From Polyodon spathula (taxonomy: Eukaryota; Chordata; Actinopteri; Acipenseriformes; Polyodontidae): a DNA stretch of 64,000 nt. Both the position numbers and the translations under genes were made by a program. Positions 11,001 through 21,058 of this stretch are shown in pieces. The stretch covers positions 1,526,468 to 1,590,467 of the forward strand of contig NC_054565.1 of the NCBI RefSeq assembly GCF_017654505.1, written 5' to 3'. Every line of letters begins with the position of its first letter. Position 1 is the first letter of the stretch. Under the pieces are notes generated by a model. It did not search any database, was not told where the DNA came from, and worked only from the letters and a program-made list of their open reading frames with translations.

Positions 11001-13486
11001 GCTGATGGAGTGAGCGTGTTTGTAATGGAGGTCTTGTTCAGTGTGTGTCTCGGAGGCGGAGTGCTGATGGAGTGAGCGTGTTTGTAATGGAGGTCTTGTT
11101 CAGTGTGTGTCTCGGAGGCGGGGTGCTGATGGAGTGAGCGTGTTTGTAATGGAGGTCTTGTTCAGTGTGTGTCTCGGAGGCGGGGTGCTGATGGAGTGAG
11201 CGTGTTTGTAATGGAGGTCTTGTTCAGTGTGTGTCTCGGAGGCGGGGTGCTGATGGAGTGAGCGTGTTTGTAATGGAGGTCTTGTTCAGTGTGTGTCTCG
11301 GAGGCGGAGTGCTGATGGAGTGAGCGTGTTTGTAATGGAGGTCTTGTTCAGTGTGTGTCTCGGAGGCGGGGTGCTGATGGAGTGAGCGTGTTTGTAATGG
11401 AGTGTCTCTTGTTCAGTGTGTGTCTCGGAGGCGGGGTGCTGATGGAGTGAGCGTGTTTGTAATGGAGGTCTTGTTCAGTGTGTGTCTCGGAGGCGGGGTG
11501 CTGATGGAGTGAGCGTGTTTGTAATGGAGGTCTTGTTCAGTGTGTGTCTCGGAGGCGGAGTGCTGATGGAGTGAGCGTGTTTGTAATGGAGGTCTTGTTC
11601 AGTGTGTGTCTCGGAGGCGGAGTGCTGATGGAGTGAGCGTGTTTGTAATGGAGGTCTTGTTCAGTGTGTGTCTCGGAGGCGGGGTGCTGATGGAGTGAGC
11701 GTGTTTGTAATGGAGGTCTTGTTCAGTGTGTGTCTCGGAGGCGGGGTGCTGATGGAGTGAGCGTGTTTGTAATGGAGGTCTTGTTCAGTGTGTGTCTCGG
11801 AGGCGGGGTGCTGATGGAGTGAGCGTGTTTGTAATGGAGGTCTTGTTCAGTGTGTGTCTCGGAGGCGGAGTGCTGATGGAGTGAGCGTGTTTGTAATGGA
11901 GGTCTTGTTCAGTGTGTGTCTCGGAGGCGGAGTGCTGATGGAGTGAGCGTGTTTGTAATGGAGTTCTTGTTCAGTGTGTGTCTCGGAGGCGGAGTGCTGA
12001 TGGAGTGAGCGTGTTTGTAATGGAGGTCTTGTTCAGTGTGTGTCTCGGAGGCGGAGTGCTGATGGAGTGAGCGTGTTTGTAATGGAGGTCTTGTTCAGTG
12101 TGTGTCTCGGAGGCGGAGTGCTGATGGAGTGAGCGTGTTTGTAATGGAGGTCTTGTTCAGTGTGTGTCTCGGAGGCGGGGTGCTGATGGAGTGAGCGTGT
12201 TTGTAATGGAGGTCTTGTTCAGTGTGTGTCTCGGAGGCGGGGTGCTGATGGAGTGAGCGTGTTTGTAATGGAGGTCTTGTTCAGTGTGTGTCTCGGAGGC
12301 GGGGTGCTGATGGAGTGAGCGTGTTTGTAATGGAGGTCTTGTTCAGTGTGTGTCTCGGAGGCGGGGTGCTGATGGAGTGAGCGTGTTTGTAATGGAGGTC
12401 TTGTTCAGTGTGTGTCTCGGAGGCGGGGTGCTGATGGAGTGAGCGTGTTTGTAATGGAGGTCTTGTTCAGTGTGTGTCTCGGAGGCGGGGTGCTGATGGA
12501 GTGAGCGTGTTTGTAATGGAGGTCTTGTTCAGTGTGTGTCTCGGAGGCGGGGTGCTGATGGAGTGAGCGTGTTTGTAATGGAGGTCTTGTTCAGTGTGTG
12601 TCTCGGAGGCGGGGTGCTGATGGAGTGAGCGTGTTTGTAATGGAGGTCTTGTTCAGTGTGTGTCTCGGAGGCGGGGTGCTGATGGAGTGAGCGTGTTTGT
12701 AATGGAGGTCTTGTTCAGTGTGTGTCTCGGAGGCGGGGTGCTGATGGAGTGAGCGTGTTTGTAATGGAGGTCTTGTTCAGTGTGTGTCTCGGAGGCGGGG
12801 TGCTGATGGAGTGAGCGTGTTTGTAATGGAGGTCTTGTTCAATGTGTGTCTCGGAGGCGGAGTGCTGATGGAGTGAGCGTGTTTGTAATGGAGGTCTTGT
12901 TCAATGTGTGTCTCGGAGGCGGAGTGCTGATGGAGTGAGCGTGTTTGTAATGGAGGTCTTGTTCAGTGTGTGTCTCGGAGGCGGGGTGCTGATGGAGTGA
13001 GCGTGTTTGTAATGGAGGTCTTGTTCAGTGTGTGTCTCGGAGGCGGGGTGCTGATGGAGTGAGCGTGTTTGTAATGGAGGTCTTGTTCAGTGTGTGTCTC
13101 GGAGGCGGGGTGCTGATGGAGTGAGCGTGTTTGTAATGGAGGTCTTGTTCAGTGTGTGTCTCGGAGGCGGAGTGCTGATGGAGTGAGCGTGTTTGTAATG
13201 GAGGTCTTGTTCAATGTGTGTCTCGGAGGCGGAGTGCTGATGGAGTGAGCGTGTTTGTAATGGAGGTCTTGTTCAGTGTGTGTCTCGGAGGCGGGGTGCT
13301 GATGGAGTGAGCGTGTTTGTAATGGAGGTCTTGTTCAGTGTGTGTCTCGGAGGCGGGGTGCTGATGGAGTGAGCGTGTTTGTAATGGAGGTCTTGTTCAG
13401 TGTGTGTCTCGGAGGCGGGGTGCTGATGGAGTGAGCGTGTTTGTAATGGAGGTCTTGTTCAATGTGTGTCTCAGAGGCGGAGTGCT
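11001..13486. repeat. minisatellite, 62 bp unit, runs into an exon
   Basis: About 40 units of 'gctgatggagtgagcgtgtt' + 'tgtaatggaggtcttgttca' + 'gtgtgtgtctcggaggcggg' + 'gt', starting at the gap. Variation is mainly G/A at 'ggcgggg/ggcggag' and 'ttcagtg/ttcaatg'. The last unit changes 'tctcgg' to 'tctcag' and then passes into coding sequence at about 13487, so the 3' splice acceptor of the next exon lies inside the repeat. Confidence 0.95.
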
Positions 13487-13590
13487 TACGTCACTGCACA
13501 ATCAGCCCATCATGCCCCGGCTGGCAGTGCAGCAGAACCAGAACCAGATCCACTTCACCAGCATGCTGGGCAGCCCCTCCAGTCCCACCG
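13475..13590 (+). CDS. gene 1, exon A (first visible)
   Basis: Acceptor TCTCAG ends at 13474 and donor GTATGT starts at 13591. It encodes the stretch around PIMPRLAVQQNQNQIHF. It begins with the last base of a codon and ends with the first base of the next. The first dozen bases are also the end of the 62 bp minisatellite. It would be an internal exon, because no start codon context is visible. Confidence 0.68.
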
Positions 13591-16500
13591 GTATGTACAG
13601 AATCTCCCTTATAAAGGCTCACAAGGGTACACTTGCACAGCCAGTCTGCAGTTTTCCCCCTTGCTTTTCCCATGGTTATACTTTCATTTACCACAGTTTA
13701 CCTTGGTTTGTTATGCATCTTAATATGCTTTACCATACTTTTCTGGGCTTTACAATTCTTACCTGACCATGTGCAACAGCCTGAAAGTAAATCTACATTG
13801 GAACTAGAAAATCAATGTTCTTACTCATTGGCATGTGTATGTGTTTTATATGGATCACAGTAAACTCATCTGCAGTTGTGCTCTGAAAACAGTGGCAAGG
13901 GTGCGATTTTATCAGAAAACGATACAAAGTGAATCTAAAGAAGAAGAATATGCTGATATAACAGTGACACACCAGCCGCAAGCTGCTCTGTAATGAGTTG
14001 TGAGAATGCATGCTCCCTGTGTTACCCTGTGCTTGACAGGGGGCTGGCTCTGTTCTCTTGACAGGCCTGGCGGTGGCAGCAGAGATGGGGCTGCAGCTGG
14101 AGTACCTGCCTGCGATCCCCAGCCCTCCCCCCTTGCGCAGGGCCAGCCTGCCCCTCAGCACCTCCTTCAACCCCTCCAACCACCTGGTGCCCCTGACCCT
14201 GGACACCCCTGAGAGCGGGCAGGAGGGGCCCGGCAGGGAGGGGCTCAACTACAGCCTGCAGAGCGATGGAACCACCGGGTGAGTGAGTGAAGGGGGAAGC
14301 CCACCGTTAGAAAAGTCTACTGCGGTAAATTTGTAAGTGCAGTTTTGCCGTGTGTTTCCCATGATTATACTATGTTTCTACCATGTTTTGCCAAGTTTTT
14401 CAAATGCTTTACAATACTTTGCAATACTACAGTTTTCCCATGCTTTCACTGTGCTTTATTACACTTGGCTGTGCTTTTACTATGGGAAGTTTTATAAGGG
14501 AGGGACTGCATTGAGATACTATTTACTACATTTTTGCTCCACTTTGTTTCAAAGTGAAATAAGAAGCTGATGGTTATACAGAAGTAGAAAACTAGAATGA
14601 AGGTGTGGGTGGAGGAAATCCTGGTTTATGTTCTGAAACCTGGACATTTTGTATATAATAAGAAAATCGATTTTCAATAAGTCTTGCCTGAGTTAGAAAG
14701 TCAAAGCGCTGTTTAAATTGCACTGTGGATTCCACCAATGTCCACTGGAAACTACACCCTGTCCACACTGCCTCAGTAACACCTGATCATCACATTGAAA
14801 TACTGTGATCACCATTCATTTCATTCACAATTTCATTTTGAAAATGTGAGGACCAGGCAGTGTGAATGGGGTCCCCTATGAAAGATCACCACAGTGTATT
14901 CACAGTTTTACCATGCTCTGAATTTACCATAGTTTACCCTGGCTGGCAAGGTTTATTAATATGCTGTACTGTACTTTTAATATACTAAAATACTATTATT
15001 TACCTATTATTTACCTAAGCTTCATCATGCTTTCCTATGCATTATTGCACTTTGCTGTGCTTATACTATGGTTAATTTTTCTAAGGGGTAATAGAAGAGT
15101 CATTTTGCTTGTGACTTGAGCTGCCTGATTCGAACCCAGGCCTCCACATTGACAACCACGACAGGGCAGTGAGGAGGGATGCTGCGTCCCCTGGCTCCTT
15201 GTAGGTCAGGATTCGAGTGCAGTATTGAGAGGCAGGCCGCTGAAAGCAGAAGTGTGTAATTAGGACAAGCAAGCTGAAGTTTATTTATTTTCCCAGTTTG
15301 GGCACGCTGCCCCAGGCAGACCGCAACCGCAGCACCACGGGAAAATAAAAACTCCGGAATGTCTCAGGCCACAGGCTCCCTGCAAGCCCAGCTGCACAGC
15401 CACTGTTTCTAACCTCAGCTCAGGGTCTTGAAGTTTAAACTGCATCACATCAAAGGCTGTGCTTTTGGAGCTGAGCTGCTCTGGGCACTCGTTTGTTTCA
15501 TTGAAGAAACTCTGCTGCCATGGTCTGTGTGCAGTGAGTGGAGCATAGGATGGACTGTCAGCAAATCCTGGGGTCGTGGTCACTTTATTAGGAACAACCC
15601 CAGCCCTTACAAAGTGTCTGCCTGTGTAGAATATCTTTCAGTGTGGGGATCTGGGGGGCACAGCTTTGTGGTCAGAAACGCATTCCAATGTGACATTAGA
15701 GAGTTCAGGACGCACAACACCTCGAAATCTCTCTTTCTGTAATTTTTTTTAATGTGTTGATCATGCAAGCCGAGGGACAGAATGGCACAGACTACAGTCA
15801 GGCACAGTGTTGGCAGGCAGGCAACCCTAACCCCTCCTTTCTCCCTCTCTCAGGTCCAATCCTTCCTCTCTGTGTGATTACAGCGAGCACCTCAGGACCT
15901 CCCTCAAGGTGGAGCCTGCCGCCCAGCACTATCTCCATGGCAACCAGAGCGCGGGTGGCCTGGCCTCGTTCCAGCTCGGCCAGTTTGCACAGCAGCATGG
16001 CAGCCTGCTGGCGACTCACAGCCTGAACGAAGGGCAGCTCCCACAGTACCAGCGCCTCCCCTTTATCAACACCACCTACCCGAACAGCGCCAGCCTGGCC
16101 CCCACCCCTCCCGTCGACACCAACTCCTCCTACTTGACCTACGGAGCCAACCCAGGGGTCATGACCTACAGCACAGGGGCCGGGCGCGGCTACTACCAGG
16201 GCCAGGGGGGCAACCAGATCCTGCTGCAGCCAGGCGTGCACGGTGGGTGGGAGATGGACTTGCGAGGTGAGGGAGACACGGGCATGTGCGGTGGGGGAGA
16301 GACTGGTGTATGTGATGGGGGAGAGATGGTGGGGAGAGACGGTGGGGGAGAGACGGGCTTGTACGATGGGGGAGAGTTGGTGTGGGAGAGACGGGCTTGT
16401 ACGATGGGGGCGAGATGGTGGGGGAGAGACGGGCTTGTACGATGGGGGAGAGATGGTGGGGGAAAGACGGGCTTGTACGATGGGAGAGAGGTGATGGGGA

Positions 16501-19500
16501 GAGGTGGGCGTTAATGATGGGGTAGAGACGGGCATGTGCAGGGGGAGAGATGGTGGGGGAGAGACGGGTGTGTGCAGTTGAAGGAGAGATGGTGGGGGAG
16601 AGATGATGGGGAGAGGTGGGCATGTACGATGGGGAGGAGACGGGCGTGTACGATGGGGTAGAGATGGTGGGGAGAGACGGGAGCTTGCTTTGTATTTAAG
16701 GATTTTTTAGGGTCCTCATTCAAAACGATTGTCCGTCTCTGTCTGTCAAGCTATACTATACATGGTGAACATGATAACTGCTTAATTTTGCAGCTGTCCA
16801 CCAAACCTTTATCATGCACTGCTAGCGTCCCATAGACGTTTCAGATTGCATTCGGCTCTGATCTGATAGAAACTCTTGGTTTTATACAAAGGTGGTTTAA
16901 AGAGAAGGTATAATATTAATAGAGGTGCAATCAGGTACGTCTCAAACCGACAGCAAGTCGGGTAATAGGGAGAGGAATCTTGCTGCTTGCTCTGTGTTGC
17001 TGGGATGATGATAGACGAGGAGAGCGGCCCCTGCCAAATACTCCTGGGCTTGACCGCTAAAAAAAACAAACACAGAGCCCTAACCTGCAATTGAGATGGT
17101 TAAAGAACCGGAGTTCTGTTTGAGACATTTTATTACATTTTTTTTTTTTAGACTTTTAGTTATTCCGTTTTTACAAGCTTGCTTTTTGATCTTGGTTTTT
17201 CTGGTTTTATAATTCAAAGCATGTTTTTTTATCTCAGTTTTTGTCTGTATTACATTTTGTTTTTAATGTATTTTTTGTGTGTGAAGCGCTTTGGGATCCT
17301 TGTGATGAAAGGAACTATAGAAATGTGAATTGTTGTATTGTTTATAAAATACAGAAAAACCTTGATATCTGAACACGTTTGGTGCTATTGTGGTATTTCC
17401 ACTACAATTCACTACTCTGTGTTCTGTGTTTATAGGTTGAGTTGTAGCTTTTGTATCTCATGAGGTTTCGTCATGCAAGGAAAAGTCATGTAAAGAATTT
17501 CACAATCATAATTCGATTTTCCAAACATCGCCTGGGCCCAGAGTTCAAACAGCTCACATCATTGGTGCTTTTATAAAGTTATCAGGCATTCAGTGGTTCA
17601 GCGAGTTAGTCTGTCCTTGAAATATATATTTTTCCCTTTGTTCTTTTACCCTTGAATTCCTGGGACTGCTTTATAAATGTTTCCTTGGCAGCCTCATCGG
17701 AAACCGCTCGAATAGCAGCCATTGACCTGTGTTTTATGGATTATTTATTTATTTGTTTATTTATGTGTTTGAATTCCAGGTGGGATAACCACTTTCCAGG
17801 CCTTTCCCTGGAGTGACATGTACAGCCAAGCCGGGCAGTTTGCCCCGTCGCTCTATCAGAGAACAGCGCAGTTCCAGGGCCTGACCCGTTGCCATGGTGA
17901 CCAGGGTCTGTACCAGCAAGCCCCAAACCTGGGGCCGGCCCAGCACTACATCCAGGTCCAGAGGCCCGGAGGTGGGTCAGTGCAGAATCTCTACCAGGGT
18001 GCCCAGAGGATAGTCCCGGCCCAGAGCATGTACCAGCCTCCCAGGCCCATCCAGAGCGAGTTCCAAACTGCAGAGCGCTCGGAGTGCCAGGATGAGCCCG
18101 CGGGGAAGAAGGAGCAAGATCCAAACAACAGTAAGTGTGATTACAGTACAGTACAAGCAGCAGATGGGTTCCAGTGGGACTCTCCTTCAGAGGGGGGATT
18201 CTCACAGGTTAATCTCTGCATTGTGAATAATATTTTTTAGCAGAAATAGATTCATTTGCATTTGTTTTTATTTATGTTGCCTTAACGTGTTTCTTAGTAA
18301 AATGAGCCAATGTGGTTTTGGGTAACAGGGTAACATTCTTTGTGGTGGATGAGTGTGTTGGGGTGTGTGGCTTCCTGTCAGCTTTGAGCAGCTAGACTGT
18401 GCCTGACCTCATTACAGCTTCTCCTGTCCTTCCTCGGGATGTATTATTTAGAGTTTCTGTCTTTATATGGACATGCTTTTAACAGGGAGAGGAAGCTGAG
18501 ATCAGTGAGGAACTGCATGCTCGCGGTCCAAAAATAAACCAGACATTCTTACCTGATTTCAGCTTTAACTCTCAGCTCGGAGTGTTAGATCACACTCAAG
18601 AAAAATGTAAACTATTTACATCCATGTGCTCTGTGTGCTCTGTGTGTCTGTGTGCTCTGTGTATCTGTAAGTCTGTGTGTCAAGATGACAGTCTCACATG
18701 TTGTGTCTGTGTTTCTAAGCTCAGGGTCACAGTCTCACATGCTGTGTCTGTATTTCTAAGGTCAGAGTCACAGTCTCACATGCTGTGTCTGTGTTTCTAA
18801 GGTCAGGGTCACAGTCTAGCTTGCTGTGTCTGTGTTTCTAAGGTCAGGGTCACAGTCTCGCATGCTGTGTCTGTGTGTCTGTGTTTCTAAGGTCAGGGTC
18901 ACAGTCTCACATGCTGTGTCTGTGTGTCTGTGTTTCTAAGGTCAGGGTCACAGTCTCACATGCTGTGTCTTTGTTTCTAAGGTCAGGGTCACAGTCTCGC
19001 TTGCTGTGTCTGTGTTTCTAAGGTCAGGGTCACAGTCTCGCTTGCTGTGTCTGTGTTTCTAAGGTCAGGGTCACAGTCTCGCTTGCTGTGTCTGTGTTTC
19101 TAAGGTCAGGGTCACAGTCTCGCTTGCTGTGTCTGTGTTTCTAAGGTCAGGGTCACAGTCTCGCTTGCTGTGTCTGTGTTTCTAAGGTCAGGGTCACAGT
19201 CTCGCTTGCTGTGTCTGTGTTTCTAAGGTCAGGGTCACAGTCTCACATGCTATGTCTGTGTTTCTAAGGTCAGGGTCACAGTCTCGCTTGCTGTGTCTGT
19301 GTTTCTAAGGTCAGGGTCACAGTCTTGCATGCTGTGTCTGCAGAGACAGTTGAAAAGTAAATAGGACTGGCTACAGGTCCTTCCTGTGTTTCAGTCCCAG
19401 AAGAGCACAGTGCACCAGAACACACAGCTGTTCATCACGATGAAAGAGGGAAAGAAAGCGAGAGATTGTGCTCCTTTGTCATTCAGTTACAGACAGAATA

Positions 19501-19639
19501 AACGTGTCCATTCCACACAGCTGTTCGACGTCTCTGTTTACCTCCTTGTCTCTGTTTATATGTGTCTCGACCAAGCCAGCGAGCAAGCAAGGGAATCTCA
19601 ATCCTGACCTAAACACTCTCCAGTGTGCCGGTCAGTCCG

Positions 19640-19695
<56 letters not shown>

Positions 19696-20368
19696 CCATC
19701 ACCAGACCCACACAGGCCAGGGGGAAAACATCTGGCCTGTGTGGGTCTGATGATGTAGACTTTTAAGGAATCTTTTTTTAAGGTAAAACTCAAACAAATA
19801 TACAGAACGTTAAGGGTAATGCCTTCATTAGAGTTGGGGCTAGTTTTAAAACACGTTCAATGAATTGAATGGATTGAAATGAAGCCGGTAAGATCATTAC
19901 AATAACACCCTGAGGAACAGTTGTTGTGAAGAGCGCTAGTTTTTATGTTTTGCATTTCGGGTGTAACAAAATGAGCTGGCGGATCTGGGAAGCAGCACAA
20001 ATGAACCCTTGGCTTTAGTGTGCCTTTATACAAGGATGGAGGTGCTGTCCATTTAACAGAGTTATTTATGGTTAAATTGATATGACAGAATTTTGCCACG
20101 TCTTTGTTACTTCTGTGTGTTCCCTGCAATGCGGAATACGTTAATACAACTGGGTTCGAATTAGGAAATGTTATGTCCTGCCGTGGATTGCTTTGTGAGT
20201 AAATGCGAAGCATAACCATGGGGAAAGTACCATGGTGAACTTTTATAAAGGTGGAGAGAAGAAATAAATTGGATTAGAAAGAGTGTTGGGGTAGCAAGTT
20301 GTATTTCACAGTTGTATTTCTCTCTCTCTCTCTCTCTTTCAGATTTTAACCTGGAGATGGACACATAA
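13475..20368 (+). CDS. 3' part of a five-exon gene for a Q/P/S-rich protein, family unrecognised
   Basis: Five coding exons join in one frame: 13475-13590, 14065-14278, 15854-16242, 17780-18130 and 20343-20368 (TAA at 20366). Each junction is AG|exon|GT and the split codons fit. Together they give about 364 residues of a low-complexity C-terminal region, rich in Gln, Ser, Pro, Gly and Tyr. Features include SPPPLRRASLPLS (a basophilic-kinase or 14-3-3-like site), LKVEP (fits the SUMO consensus hydrophobic-K-x-E), GRGYYQGQGG, and a short acidic end FNLEMDT. No folded domain, membrane segment or catalytic motif is visible. The 5' exons are not identified and may lie left of the window or in the gap. 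Composition suggests a nuclear regulator (transcription factor or coactivator tail), but this is inference. No symbol is offered. Confidence 0.75.
13605..13775. repeat. AT-rich dispersed MITE-like repeat, copy a
   Basis: Starts 'cccttataaaggc' and continues with 'cttttcccatggttatact' and 'atgctttaccatactttt' blocks shared with seven other places in the window. It begins about 15 bases after the donor of exon A. Confidence 0.6.
14065..14278 (+). CDS. gene 1, exon B
   Basis: Acceptor CTTGACAG ends at 14064 and donor GTGAGT starts at 14279. It encodes LEYLPAIPSPPPLRRASLPL and LVPLTLDTPESG. GC-rich third positions contrast with the AT-rich introns. Phases match exons A and C. Confidence 0.8.
14320..14505. 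repeat. AT-rich dispersed MITE-like repeat, copy b
   Basis: Shares 'tttcccatgattatactatg', 'catgctttcactgtgcttta' and the terminal 'ttttataaggg' with the other copies. It lies about 40 bases after the donor of exon B. Confidence 0.6.
14885..15090. repeat. AT-rich dispersed MITE-like repeat, copy c
   Basis: Contains 'ttaccatagtttaccctgg', 'catcatgctttcctatgc' and 'tttgctgtgcttatactatgg', the same block order as copies a, b and e. Confidence 0.5.
15105..15260 (-). mobile_element. possible tRNA-derived SINE fragment
   Basis: The minus strand contains GGGTTCGAATCAGG near 15124-15137, a good Pol III B-box. No intact cloverleaf could be drawn, so it is more likely a SINE head than a tRNA gene. 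Ends are uncertain. Confidence 0.35.
15854..16242 (+). CDS. gene 1, exon C
   Basis: Acceptor CTCTCTCAG ends at 15853 and donor GTGGGT starts at 16243. The 389 bases encode a Q/S/G/Y-rich segment including CDYSEHLRTSLKVEPAAQHY, LASFQLGQFAQQHG and YYQGQGGNQILLQPGVHG. LKVE fits a SUMO-acceptor pattern. Phases match exons B and D. Confidence 0.82.
16243..16692. repeat. G-rich minisatellite starting at a splice donor
   Basis: About 11 degenerate units of 35-40 bp built on 'gggggagagacgggcttgta' + 'cgatgggggagagatggt'. The purine-rich + strand has many G3-G6 runs. The first unit merges with the donor of exon C (GTGGGTGGGAGATGG). The minus-strand Pro/Ser/His-rich ORFs are artefacts. Confidence 0.85.
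16693..17740. other. intron sequence with a small L2-type LINE tail
   Basis: No exon seen. At about 17275-17345 the string 'gaagcgctttgggatccttg' followed by 'atagaaatgtgaattg' resembles the 3' terminus of L2-type LINEs. The rest is unrecognised. Confidence 0.5.
17780..18130 (+). CDS. gene 1, exon D
   Basis: Acceptor GAATTCCAG ends at 17779, preceded by a TTTA-type repeat (about 17744-17770). Donor GTAAGT starts at 18131. It encodes ITTFQAFPWSDMYSQAGQF, GQLYQQ-like Q/Y-rich segments and the charged ECQDEPAGKKEQDPNN. The open frame runs about 110 bases past the donor, but the GTAAGT site and phase agreement with exon E support splicing here. Confidence 0.8.
18640..19342. repeat. minisatellite, 41 bp unit
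   Basis: About 16 units of 'gtcagggtcacagtctcgct' + 'tgctgtgtctgtgtttctaag'. Variants have 'cacatgc' for 'cgcttgc', and a few have an inserted TGTGTCTG. It lies inside the last intron of gene 1. The first copies are the most diverged. Confidence 0.93.
19641..19693. repeat. (TC)n microsatellite
   Basis: A continuous TC dinucleotide run, about 50 bases. The following 50 bases contain a small inverted repeat (CACACAGGCCAG / CTGGCCTGTGTGGG at about 19711-19746). Confidence 0.9.
20170..20255. repeat. AT-rich dispersed MITE-like repeat, partial copy d
   Basis: Carries 'gcataaccatggggaaa', 'taccatggtgaac' and the terminal 'cttttataaagg', matching the ends of the other copies. Confidence 0.5.
20343..20368 (+). 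CDS. gene 1, terminal coding exon E
   Basis: Encodes FNLEMDT then TAA. The acceptor TTTCAG (ending 20342) follows an uninterrupted TC run (20318-20340) that serves as its polypyrimidine tract. The phase fits exon D. Because it adds only about eight codons, this is the least certain exon. Confidence 0.6.
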
Positions 20369-20995
20369 ACGCTGTCACTGTTTCCCCGGGGTCACAGGAC
20401 TGCTCAGCACCTGCTGTATTAAAGACCAGAGACCCAGGAAGACTGAGGCAGGACACTGACAGCGTGACCTGTGAACTCGCTGTGTTAACACTTTTTGAAA
20501 TACACAAACACACACGTAGTAATGGGGGTCCGGTTTGAACCCTGTGCAGCACAGAGCTCAATATAGCCAGTGCAATTTATTTTCATGTTAAAAGAAGAAT
20601 TTCACACCCCTGACCTACACGTTTTGTATTTGTATGCATATGTAATATATTTATATAGAGCAGTCTACCTCCAGACATCCTTTTTTTTGTCTCTATTTCT
20701 GGATGTGTTTTTGAAGTTTATTTGCTTGTGGTTCCTGGCGGCCCCGCTCTCTGGGAGGGCAGCCCTGTTGACGTGCCTTTCCCAGACACATGACTGAGCT
20801 ATTTTTGAAGATAACTAAGAATTGTTAGGTTAACATAATTATATTCTATAGTATATATTTTTACCAGAGTTTTTTGTTATGGGTGTGAGATTTGTCTGTG
20901 TCCGAGAATGTAAGAACCATTAAAATGAGAGGAGGCCTTTTGGCCCAACTTAACTGAAAGTTTAAATAAAAAAAAAAAAAAAAAAATTATATTAT
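20369..20995 (+). other. putative 3' UTR of gene 1
   Basis: Non-coding. No single strong poly(A) signal with context is evident, though an ATTAAA lies near 20920. At about 20905-20955 is a short minus-strand piece of the LINE 3' end seen at 42305 ('gagaggaggcc..ttggccca'). It ends in an A run (20968-20986). Confidence 0.4.

Positions 20996-20998
<3 letters not shown>

Positions 20999-21056
<58 letters not shown>
20999..21056. repeat. (AT)n microsatellite
   Basis: A TA dinucleotide run of about 55 bases following the A-rich tract. Confidence 0.9.

Positions 21057-21058
<2 letters not shown>

Noticed and set aside
10467..11075. ORFs through the N gap (also 35841-36534)
   Set aside because: Translations consist almost wholly of undetermined residues.
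15105..15260. tRNA gene from the B-box GGTTCGAATC
   Set aside because: No matching A-box at the right distance and no acceptor stem could be drawn. A SINE remnant is more likely.
15560..15605. Tc1-type inverted repeat 'cactttattaggaaca'
   Set aside because: Only one end is seen, with no transposase or partner repeat. Too short to call an element.
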